5,612 bases of DNA from Ignavibacteriales bacterium (GCA_016929735.1 JAFGID010000075.1:1-5612); one strand, 5' to 3'; positions 1-5,612 are shown, counted from the first letter of the stretch. A program made the numbers and translations. Notes: a model not told the origin generated them from the sequence alone.

Positions 1-432
1 AACACACCTGAGAAAAATCCAAGACAAGAGCAATATCAAAATGATAGGTCAGATGCTATTGATGCTGATCAACAATCTATTGATGAGCCAACATTAGGTA
101 ATCTTGAGTACCTTAGAGAATTTAATGGAAAATATCCCTACGAGGTAAATTTATTTGACAATCAAGATTTTACAGACAGATTAAAAAATTTACTTGGTTC
201 AAGATATGATTTTCTAATTTCGACTTGGGCTGTTGAATTTCCCATCGAAGTAAATAATGATATTTTTGTTGCATCTGCGTGTGAAGCACACAATTGTGAT
301 GCTACGAATTTTATTATAGTAGTTGACTTTTCAAGTAATGTAATGTATGCAGGGATTAGAGAAGAGTATAATGTAGAAACATACTCTGAAGATGGTAGTA
401 ATTCATCACAAATTAATAATTGGGCAAGATAA
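1..432 (+). CDS. Partial CDS (3' end): protein with C-terminal Ivy-like / lysozyme-inhibitor-like domain
   Basis: The frame is open from base 1 to a TAA at 430-432 and gives 143 residues with no plausible internal start, so the gene begins upstream of the window. Residues 1-30 are a polar Asn/Gln/Asp-rich stretch that looks like a linker. From residue 34 a folded domain follows: a helical part with Y45-P46-Y47 and R60-L61, then W76, then C94-E-A-H97-N-C99, a hydrophobic beta strand (F104-V108), G118-I-R and a closing W141. The C-x-x-H-x-C loop followed by a beta hairpin is the pattern of Ivy, the periplasmic inhibitor of vertebrate lysozyme, whose CKPHDC loop enters the lysozyme active site. 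Similar domains also end longer envelope proteins, some annotated as LprI-like. An envelope location is inferred, because the N-terminus is not visible. The domain call rests on the motif, not on alignment. Coding status is secure; function is moderate. Confidence 0.8.
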   Translation, partial: NTPEKNPRQEQYQNDRSDAIDADQQSIDEPTLGNLEYLREFNGKYPYEVNLFDNQDFTDRLKNLLGSRYDFLISTWAVEFPIEVNNDIFVASACEAHNCDATNFIIVVDFSSNVMYAGIREEYNVETYSEDGSNSSQINNWAR

Positions 433-826
433 ATTTAATTTTTAATCAGCAGTTCTTCCTGATAAGAAATAGCATATATTATATCTAAAATTCAAAACAG
501 ATCGGTTTGCAGCAAGATTGCATAGTTATTTCCTATGACTAGTGATTTTAATTAACTATTCTGCAAGGATGAAAGTTCGTGTTTCCAAACCATTCCGAAC
601 ACAAAGCTATTAACCGTTACGAAGTAAAAAAAATTCGTTTTGTTACACAAAGAATTATTATATTTTGCGCAGTAAATCAAATGTTAGTGTTTCTTTTTGT
701 TATCTTTGCATAAAGATAATCGTCATGCCCAAACAGAAGAGAGACAATTACCCCGCGAAATGACAATGAAATTTTAAATTGTGCTTATGACTAGTAATAT
801 TTTTTAAGAAGTAAGGTTTTACAATC
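433..826 (+). other. 394-bp intergenic region: promoter and 5' leader of the GT gene, no gene seen
   Basis: No convincing coding frame was found on either strand. The right half holds the promoter described at 674-719. The leader from there to the ATG is over 100 nt. Other structure is weak. An imperfect stem pairs 518-528 with 553-566 and has a 3-nt bulge. An AT-rich stem runs 632-656 with a 3-nt loop. The 10-mer TATGACTAGT occurs at 534-543 and again at 786-795. A short GC-richer patch (ccccgcg, 751-757) lies between GTCAT (722-726) and ATGAC (759-763). No T-tract terminator is apparent after the upstream gene. Confidence 0.6.
674..719 (+). promoter_or_regulatory. Predicted Bacteroidota promoter with dyad over the -7 element
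   Basis: TATCTTTG at 701-708 matches the Bacteroidota -7 consensus TAnnTTTG, which would put transcription start near 712-716, roughly 110 nt ahead of the ATG at 827. No good TTTG -33 element sits at the usual distance. A perfect 8-bp inverted repeat, TTATCTTT (700-707), loop GCAT, AAAGATAA (712-719), overlaps the -7 element, so a repressor or a hairpin at the very start of the transcript could act here. The box AAATCAAAT (674-682) lies upstream. The same box and a 14-base core recur before the small lipoprotein at 5282-5326. The promoter call is by motif only. Confidence 0.55.
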
Positions 827-3070
827 ATGAAAATAGCATATATCTCAACTTATCCACCTCGTGAATGCGGCATAGGTACTTTTACTATGAACCTTTACAA
901 ATCCATGGTAATGAATAATGAAAAATCGAAGGATCCAATTGAAGGATTTATTGTAGCCATGAACGATCATGAACAAACCTTTAATTATCCGGAAGAGGTA
1001 AAGCTAACCATCAGGCAGGAACATCAGCGTGACTATTTGGAAGCGGTAAAATTTATTAATCTCAGTGGTGCGGATATATGTGTGCTTGAACATGAATTTG
1101 GAATATTTGGTGGGCAAAATGGTATATATATCCTTCCTTTACTTCACCGGCTTGAAATTCCTTTGATAGTTACTCTTCACACCATTGTTAAGACACCTTC
1201 TTATAACGAAAAAGCGGTATTGCAGGAGATATGCAAAATGGCTTATAAAGTCATTGTGATGAGCCATAAAGCTATTGAATTTCTGACCAGCATCTATGAT
1301 GTGGATAAAGGAAAAATTGTTTTTATAGAGCACGGTGTACCGGATATTCAATTTAATCAGGAACAATCTAAAAAGGAATTTAAACTCGAAAATAAAAAAT
1401 TATTACTCACATTCGGAATTATTAGCCGTAATAAAGGGATAGAAACAGTAATTAAAGCATTGCCCAAGGTTATTGAAAAACACCCTGATATTTTATATAT
1501 AGTTTTGGGCAAAACCCACCCAAATGTTATTCGTCATTCAGGTGAAGAGTACCGTAATTATCTTCAACGTTTGATAAAAAGTCTTAACCTGGGTAATCAT
1601 GTTATTTTTATAAATGAATTTATTAAACAAAAAGAATTATTTAAATATTTATCCGCATCTGATATTTACATTACACCCTATCTGAATGAAGCACAGATTA
1701 CGAGTGGCACTCTTTCTTATGCAGTAGGTGTAGGTTCGGCTGTTGTTTCAACACCTTACTGGCATGCATTAGAGTTATTGGCTGATGGAAGAGGCAGACT
1801 ATTTAACTTTAATGATTCAGAAAAGCTTTCGATGATTCTCTTGGAGTTATTGGATAAACCCGAAGTTTTAAAGAACCTTAGGAAAAAAGCTTGCGATTAT
1901 GGAAAAACAATAACTTGGCCAAAGTCGGGTAGTAAATATGTTGCACTTGCTGGAAAAATTCTTGCTGCTAAACCGAAAGTCTTGGTAAAGAAAGAAACCT
2001 TAGTTGATCCACTTATCTTACCACCATTTTCTCTGGATCATATTAAACGATTAACTGACGATACAGGAATTATCCAGCATGCAAAATTTGGCATTCCTAA
2101 TCTGAAAGAAGGTTACTGCCTTGATGATAATGCAAGAGCTTTGCTTATGGTACTAATGGCTTACCGGCAAAAAAAGGATGAGTTTGCACTCAATTTAGCC
2201 CCAATATATTTGAGCTATATACATTATATGCAAAACAAAGATGGGACATTCAGGAATTTCCTTAGTTTTAGTCGGAACTTTCTTGATGAGATAGGATCGG
2301 AAGATTCATTTGGAAGAACCATCTGGGCACTAGGATACCTGCTTGCTAATGCGCCAAACGATGCTTATTACCAAACAGGAAAATTAGTTTTCTTCAATGC
2401 ATCACCAAACTTTGAAAAACTTCAATCTATTAGGGGTATAGCAAATTCAATGCTGGGTATAAGTTACTACCTTAGAAGTAACCCCTCGGATATTGCGATG
2501 ACAGAAAGATTAAGAAATCTTGCAGGCAAGTTAATTAAACATTATGAAGAAAACAGTTCGAATAGCTGGAAGTGGTTTGAACCATTATTAGCCTATGATA
2601 ATGGTATATTGCCGCTGGCCCTTTTACATTCAGCAGAAATACTTAATGATGATAGAATAACTAAAATTGCTTTGGAAACTTTGAACTTCCTGACAGGAAT
2701 TACACTTAAGGATGGATATTTATCAATCATTGGTAATGAAAAATGGTATAAAAAAGAATGTGAACGTTCCATTTTTGCACAACAACCTGTAGATGCCCTT
2801 GCAATGGTTTTAATGTATCATCAGGCTTTTCATTTAACAAAAGATAAAGATTATCTTAATAAATTATTTTCTTGTTTTATGTGGTTCCTGGGTGAGAATG
2901 ATCTTAGAATGAGCTTGTTCGATTTCGAAACAAAAGGTTGTTGTGATGGTTTTGAGAGCTATGGAGTTAACCGCAATCAGGGTGCCGAAAGTTCACTAGC
3001 TTATTTAATTTCTCATTTAATAGTTCTGCAGGCATATGAAGAATATGAAGAAATAGATTTAATAAAATAG
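827..3070 (+). CDS. GT4-like glycosyltransferase fused to a C-terminal helical (alpha/alpha-type) domain, 747 aa
   Basis: Predicted cytoplasmic enzyme that transfers a sugar from an activated donor. Residues 1-380 form a GT-B fold of the GT4 type: an N-terminal loop Y9-P-P-R-E-C-G-I-G-T-F, then E88-H-E-F-G-I-F-G-G-Q-N-G, H118-T, S146-H-K-A, E168-H-G-V-P-D, the donor-domain start F196-G-I-I-S-R-N-K-G, and L283-N-E-A-Q-I-T-S-G-T-L region followed by G303-S-A-V-V-S-T-P. The usual GT4 E-x7-E motif is altered: E288 is present, but no glutamate lies at the second position. Residues about 395-745 form a second domain with Y430-C-L-D-D-N-A-R, W581-W583, D591-N-G and N715-R-N-Q-G-A-E-S, regularly helical and resembling a six-hairpin toroid; its function is unknown to me. 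No signal peptide or membrane segment is seen. The start is the first ATG, with a weak AAGG 10 nt ahead, and MKIAYISTYPPRECGIGTF is a typical GT4 N-terminus. It probably heads an operon with the GH130 genes. Donor and acceptor cannot be read from sequence. Confidence 0.88.
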   Translation: MKIAYISTYPPRECGIGTFTMNLYKSMVMNNEKSKDPIEGFIVAMNDHEQTFNYPEEVKLTIRQEHQRDYLEAVKFINLSGADICVLEHEFGIFGGQNGIYILPLLHRLEIPLIVTLHTIVKTPSYNEKAVLQEICKMAYKVIVMSHKAIEFLTSIYDVDKGKIVFIEHGVPDIQFNQEQSKKEFKLENKKLLLTFGIISRNKGIETVIKALPKVIEKHPDILYIVLGKTHPNVIRHSGEEYRNYLQRLIKSLNLGNHVIFINEFIKQKELFKYLSASDIYITPYLNEAQITSGTLSYAVGVGSAVVSTPYWHALELLADGRGRLFNFNDSEKLSMILLELLDKPEVLKNLRKKACDYGKTITWPKSGSKYVALAGKILAAKPKVLVKKETLVDPLILPPFSLDHIKRLTDDTGIIQHAKFGIPNLKEGYCLDDNARALLMVLMAYRQKKDEFALNLAPIYLSYIHYMQNKDGTFRNFLSFSRNFLDEIGSEDSFGRTIWALGYLLANAPNDAYYQTGKLVFFNASPNFEKLQSIRGIANSMLGISYYLRSNPSDIAMTERLRNLAGKLIKHYEENSSNSWKWFEPLLAYDNGILPLALLHSAEILNDDRITKIALETLNFLTGITLKDGYLSIIGNEKWYKKECERSIFAQQPVDALAMVLMYHQAFHLTKDKDYLNKLFSCFMWFLGENDLRMSLFDFETKGCCDGFESYGVNRNQGAESSLAYLISHLIVLQAYEEYEEIDLIK

Positions 3071-3101
3071 CAACTTAAATTTTAACATAAAACCATAAAT
3101 T

Positions 3102-3203
3102 ATGTTCATAAAAAGATATTCAAACAACCCAATTCTTACTAAGGACGATACGTCCTATCATGTTGCTGTCGTGCATGATACCGAGGTTATAAAATCAAAA
3201 TGA
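3102..3203 (+). pseudogene. Remnant of a second GH130 gene (N-terminal 33 codons only)
   Basis: An ATG 31 nt after the GT stop opens a 33-codon frame ending at TGA. Its start, M-F-I-K-R-Y-S-N-N-P-I-L-T-K-D-D, followed by a V-A-V-V-H-D-T-E-V-I-K stretch, has the layout of a GH130 N-terminus (R-Y-x-x-N-P-I-[IL]-T-x-x-D, then V-x-N-A-G-V-x-K). Intact enzymes continue for about 300 residues with Y-x-[ML]-L-[FY]-R; here the frame stops at once. The following 170 nt to the next gene are AT-rich, full of stops in this frame and hold no GH130 motif that I recognise. The simplest reading is that a short GH130 gene between the GT and the long GH130 was deleted, leaving its 5' end. It might still be translated as a short peptide. 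Identification is by pattern only, over a short length. Confidence 0.6.
3142..3180 (+). repeat. Two adjacent short inverted repeats inside the GH130 remnant
   Basis: AGGACG (3142-3147) and CGTCCT (3151-3156) form a perfect 6-bp stem around ATA. TATCATG (3156-3162) and CATGATA (3174-3180) form a 7-bp stem around 11 nt. They share one base, so both fit only if one end frays. They fall in sequence that also reads as the GH130 N-terminus, so they may be chance. No T run follows, so this is not a standard terminator. Confidence 0.35.
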
Positions 3204-3373
3204 TAAATACATATAGAAAACATTGCAGGGAGTGATTACTCTTAAAAATTTAATAGAGAGAAAATGATATAAGGATGCCTTGATATATATAAAAAGTTTT
3301 GAACATTTTGTAAACACAGTTTATTGCAATAAAACAAAGATAGAAATAATAAAAAACATAATTTGATAAAAAC

Positions 3374-4846
3374 ATGAATGAAAATAAATTTAGAAAGCCG
3401 TTAGTAAAAAGAAAAAGGACAAAAATAATCCGAGATACCTCTCGCGTAATAACACGAGTCCTTATTCCGAGCAATATAGATCGTATTCCCAAAATAATTA
3501 AAAGAGTAATGAATCTGACCGAAAAAAAAGCTGAAGATTTATTGCAAAATATTTATCTTAACTTTTACGAGAGGCACAAAAGCATTGAAAACATTTTCAC
3601 AGATAACTTTAACAAAGTTTCTGAATATGCGACTCACCAAGAAAAGATAAGTAACACAAAGAAACTTTTGATAGGTGCTCATTTTACTATGGAATACTCT
3701 ATTGAGTCAGCAGCCCTTTTCAATCCTTCTATTGTTCCACATCCAGATCAGACTGGGGTAAATGCCGGTAGCCTCCGTTTTATTATGAGTCTTCGTGCTA
3801 CTGGCGAAGGCCATATTTCATCTATTGTTTTTCGTACTGGGGTTATCATGGATAATGCTTCATTTCTGTTTGATCCTATAAGTGAATTTATTGAGACTCC
3901 TAAAATTCGTCATGACCAGTCCTATGATCGCCATTTATTTCAGCTAAAATTGAAAGATATGAATGCTTGGAACGAAACAAGTGCCAGAGTATTTGCGCAA
4001 TTACCTGAAAAGTTCAGTTTCGATGATTTAAAATCTTGTGTTTCAAATATTACTCTTAATAATAATATTTCGACCGATGATAATGCAATAAAAAATATAT
4101 ACTGGCTTGCCGATTCCAATTATTTTGTAAAATTTGAAACAAAAAATGAAATTTCCGAACGAGTTATATTCCCCGTTTCAGCAAATGAAAGCAGGGGAAT
4201 TGAAGATGCAAGATTTGTACAGTTTTTCGATGATACAGGTGATGTTGCTTACTACGCTACTTATACAGCATACAACGGGATTTCCATCCTCCCGCAACTG
4301 TTAGTTACAAAAGATTTTCTAAATTTCGATATCATTACATTGAATGGCAAGGCAGTTCAAAATAAGGGAATGGCTCTTTTCCCACGTAAAATCAATGGTA
4401 AATATGTTATGCTTTCTCGTCTGGATGGAGAAAATAATCATATTATGTTTTCTGATCACCTTCATTTCTGGCAGGAAGCGAAAATTATTCAGGAACCATT
4501 CATGCCCTGGGAATTTGTTCAGATCGGTAATTGTGGTTCACCGCTTGAAACAAGTGATGGCTGGATTGTACTTACCCATGGTGTTGGAGCTATGAGACAA
4601 TATTCTATTGGTGCAATTTTGCTTGATCTCGAAAATCCGTCAAAAATTATTGCAAGACTTGAAAAACCACTTCTTACTCCAAACGAGGAAGAACGCGAAG
4701 GTTATGTGCCCAATGTTGTGTATTCCTGTGGTTCTCTGATACATAATAATATACTGATTATTCCCTATGCTATGTCTGATATTACATCAGGTATTGCTAC
4801 TGTAGGAGTAAAAGAGTTGATTGATTGCATGAAACGATGCCACTGA
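3374..4846 (+). CDS. GH130 family glycosidase/phosphorylase (beta-mannoside-acting), long form, 490 aa
   Basis: Predicted cytoplasmic five-bladed beta-propeller enzyme of GH130, whose known members cleave beta-mannosides, mostly by phosphorolysis to mannose 1-phosphate, some by hydrolysis. Residues 1-95 are a basic, helical extension (R44-V-M-N-L-T-E, N63-F-Y-E-R-H) absent from the usual 300-350-aa enzymes. The propeller follows: L134-R-F-I-M-S-L-R with F153-R-T-G, the catalytic-type motif G275-I-E-D278-A-R280 (D278 is the expected general acid), K331-G-M-A-L-F-P-R-K, Y344-V-M-L-S-R, G385-N-C-G-S-P with G396-W, H402-G, the repeat-like Y410-S-I-G-A-I-L-L-D-L, Y444-V-P-N-V-V-Y-S-C-G, and Y465-A-M-S-D in place of the common YGxAD. 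Several conserved basic residues remain, compatible with phosphate binding. The start at 3374 keeps the whole extension; there is no Shine-Dalgarno, only an A/T-rich leader. It lies 303 nt after the GT gene and is probably co-transcribed. Substrate and phosphorylase-versus-hydrolase remain open. Confidence 0.9.
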   Translation: MNENKFRKPLVKRKRTKIIRDTSRVITRVLIPSNIDRIPKIIKRVMNLTEKKAEDLLQNIYLNFYERHKSIENIFTDNFNKVSEYATHQEKISNTKKLLIGAHFTMEYSIESAALFNPSIVPHPDQTGVNAGSLRFIMSLRATGEGHISSIVFRTGVIMDNASFLFDPISEFIETPKIRHDQSYDRHLFQLKLKDMNAWNETSARVFAQLPEKFSFDDLKSCVSNITLNNNISTDDNAIKNIYWLADSNYFVKFETKNEISERVIFPVSANESRGIEDARFVQFFDDTGDVAYYATYTAYNGISILPQLLVTKDFLNFDIITLNGKAVQNKGMALFPRKINGKYVMLSRLDGENNHIMFSDHLHFWQEAKIIQEPFMPWEFVQIGNCGSPLETSDGWIVLTHGVGAMRQYSIGAILLDLENPSKIIARLEKPLLTPNEEEREGYVPNVVYSCGSLIHNNILIIPYAMSDITSGIATVGVKELIDCMKRCH

Positions 4847-5359
4847 CAGCGAAAAATTGAACAACAGAATTTCAAGCATTTAGTAAGTTTTAGAGACACA
4901 AAAAACGAAAATTCAAGATATCCCATCACAAGCTATACAGAATAATTTATGTATGTTTCAATTCCGTTGACTAATATTTTCTCAGGAGCTTTTCGTATAA
5001 AGTAATTGGACAAAGTCATTGACTAACTTTAACATAAATTGTCTTACACAATCAAATTATTATGCTAGAACTTCTGCAAGATAAAAAATTGGAATTTTGG
5101 TACATATTGGCGAACAGATCTATCTGTAGCTATACTATCAGTAGACAAAAAATCTTTTAATTAAATTATTATAAAAAATAAATTTAATAAAAGATAATTA
5201 TTCTTATTACTCGGTGTTAGAATAGCTCAAAAAAATTAATCTTCAAGAAGTTTCTGAATATATTCGTTTTTTTTTTATAATAAATCAAATTTTAACAATT
5301 TTTTTGTTATCTTTAGTTAAAAATAAAACATAATTGTTGGATATAAAGGATAAAATTTG
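4847..5359 (+). other. 513-bp AT-rich intergenic region, no gene seen
   Basis: No coding frame with a start and recognisable product was found on either strand. The left part has only small elements: ATTGT/ACAAT around 5 nt at 5038-5052, a 14-bp palindrome ACAGAT-CT-ATCTGT at 5114-5127, and a near-identical direct repeat CTATCTGTAG (5120-5129) / CTATCAGTAG (5135-5144) with a 15-bp period. TGACTA occurs at 4968 and 5020. A T10 run spans 5267-5276, preceded by the 10-bp palindrome GAATATATTC at 5256-5265; it could end transcripts from the GH130 gene but the stem is weak and lacks a loop. The promoter at 5282-5326 closes the region. Confidence 0.55.
5282..5326 (+). promoter_or_regulatory. Predicted promoter of the small lipoprotein gene, near-copy of the one at 674-719
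   Basis: AAATCAAAT (5282-5290) is followed after 10 nt by TTTTTGTTATCTTT (5301-5314), both identical to the upstream promoter, where the gap is 11 nt. The -7-like element is TATCTTTA (5308-5315), one base off TAnnTTTG. The dyad is kept with one mismatch: TTATCTTT (5307-5314), loop AGTT, AAAAATAA (5319-5326). The next start codon is 44 nt downstream of the -7 element. The likeness suggests either shared regulation or simply a common promoter form in this genome. Confidence 0.5.
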
Positions 5360-5503
5360 ATGCAACGAAAAATGATAGTGAAAAAGATTTTTGTTGGTTT
5401 AATTGTAAGCATCATTTTATGTGGTTGCAACGCAAATAATAACTCTGCTAATGAAAATTATTATTTTCTATTATTTATTGGAGGAGATGTAAACTTTTTA
5501 TAA
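5360..5503 (+). CDS. Small predicted lipoprotein, 47 aa
   Basis: The protein starts MQRKMIVKK, continues with a hydrophobic segment (residues 10-20, I-F-V-G-L-I-V-S-I-I-L) and ends its signal with L20-C-G-C23, a lipobox of the LxGC form common in Bacteroidota. Cleavage before C23 would leave a 25-residue lipid-anchored peptide beginning C-N-A-N-N-N-S, polar at first and then hydrophobic (Y34-Y-F-L-L-F-I-G-G). An AAAGGA at 5345-5350 sits 9 nt before the ATG, and a promoter-like element lies upstream, both supporting real expression. An internal ATG at residue 5 would also keep a working signal. No family is recognised. It may be a genuine tiny lipoprotein or the start of a larger lipoprotein cut short; I found no clear continuation in another frame beyond about 20 codons. 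Confidence 0.6.
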   Translation: MQRKMIVKKIFVGLIVSIILCGCNANNNSANENYYFLLFIGGDVNFL

Positions 5504-5520
5504 ATCAAGAAATATATAGA

Positions 5521-5541
5521 TATAAGTCAAATTGACCTATA
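5521..5541. repeat. Short dyad after the small lipoprotein gene
   Basis: GTCAA-A-TTGAC (5526-5536) is a perfect palindrome around one base. TATA blocks at 5521-5524 and 5538-5541 extend the symmetry with one mismatch on each side. The loop is too small for a normal RNA hairpin, so if functional it would more likely be a protein site on DNA. It may be chance. Confidence 0.3.
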
Positions 5542-5572
5542 AAGTAAGAAGGCTTTGAAAAACCTCTTTATA

Positions 5573-5606
5573 TCATACTGATTCCGACAAGTCGGAATCA
5601 GTATGA
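5573..5606. repeat. 16-bp perfect inverted repeat, REP-like palindrome
   Basis: TCATACTGATTCCGAC (5573-5588) and its exact reverse complement (5591-5606) flank AA; in RNA the real loop would be about 4-6 nt. The stem is the most GC-rich sequence of this end. On the + strand it is followed by CAAAAA and not by T residues, so it is not a typical rho-independent terminator for the lipoprotein; read from the other strand the T residues precede it. Its form, GTCAT-type ends with a CCGAC/GTCGG centre, resembles dispersed palindromic repeats found between genes in many bacteria. It could still stabilise transcript 3' ends. The window ends 6 nt later. Confidence 0.6.
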
Positions 5607-5612
5607 CAAAAA

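Noticed and set aside
445..463. ATCAG/CTGAT stem after the Ivy-like gene as a terminator
   Set aside because: Only 5 bp with a 9-nt loop and no T tract after it.
1139..1366. 75-aa frame on the minus strand inside the GT gene
   Set aside because: It lies wholly within the well-supported GT4 domain, has no recognisable motif and is an antisense shadow.
3360..3370. CATAATTTGAT as a -7 element for GH130
   Set aside because: It lacks one base of TAnnTTTG spacing and lies only a few bases from the ATG; co-transcription with the GT gene is more likely.
3250..3492. 80-aa frame on the minus strand across the GH130 start
   Set aside because: Phe/Tyr-rich translation of AT-rich sequence, overlapping the conserved N-terminal extension of GH130; no ribosome site or family resemblance.
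4344..4595. 83-aa frame on the plus strand inside GH130
   Set aside because: Out-of-frame shadow of the propeller motifs from KGMALFPRK to THGVGAM in the real frame.
4847..4942. Open stretch of 32 codons in frame after the GH130 stop
   Set aside because: No start codon and no similarity to a GH130 C-terminus; GH130 already ends normally after the YAMSD motif, so readthrough is not needed.
5550..5565. AGG-C-TTT / AAA-A-CCT hairpin as terminator of the small lipoprotein
   Set aside because: It has an internal mismatch, a loop of only two bases and just three T residues downstream.
1..5612. CRISPR array, tRNA, rRNA or insertion sequence
   Set aside because: No regularly spaced repeats, cloverleaf-like segments, rRNA-like stretches or transposase motifs were seen on either strand.

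Overview
The window is AT-rich, and its features point to a member of the Bacteroidota. A Bacteroidota-type -7 promoter element (TAnnTTTG) precedes the glycosyltransferase gene, Shine-Dalgarno sequences are weak or absent, a small lipoprotein carries an LxGC lipobox, and a GT4 fusion protein is paired with GH130 genes. I cannot name a genus. About a quarter of the window is non-coding, and one gene survives only as a remnant, so some local gene decay has occurred.

Layout, all on the + strand: (1) 1-432, the 3' end of a gene whose product ends in a domain resembling Ivy-type lysozyme inhibitors (C-x-x-H-x-C loop). (2) 433-826, a gap holding a likely promoter in which an 8-bp dyad overlaps the -7 element. 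(3) 827-3070, a 747-aa cytoplasmic protein with an N-terminal GT4-like glycosyltransferase and a C-terminal, probably all-helical domain of about 350 residues. (4) 3102-3203, a 33-codon ORF that reads like the start of a second, shorter GH130 enzyme; the rest of that gene is missing. (5) 3374-4846, a 490-aa GH130 enzyme (mannoside phosphorylase/hydrolase family) with a long N-terminal extension. (6) 4847-5359, an AT-rich gap with short repeats and a T10 run, ending in a promoter closely matching the one at 674-719. (7) 5360-5503, a 47-aa predicted lipoprotein. (8) 5573-5606, a 16-bp perfect inverted repeat that looks like a dispersed REP-like palindrome.

The central unit is the GT4 fusion plus GH130. 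Neither protein has a signal peptide, so both should act in the cytoplasm. GH130 enzymes act on beta-mannosides, usually by phosphorolysis, while GT4 enzymes build glycosides from activated sugars. The pair therefore suggests a cell-internal mannose-containing oligo- or polysaccharide that is made by one protein and trimmed or recycled by the other. That is inference, and the substrate is not known from the sequence. The GH130 remnant between them suggests the ancestral cluster was GT, short GH130, long GH130, and that the middle gene was lost here.
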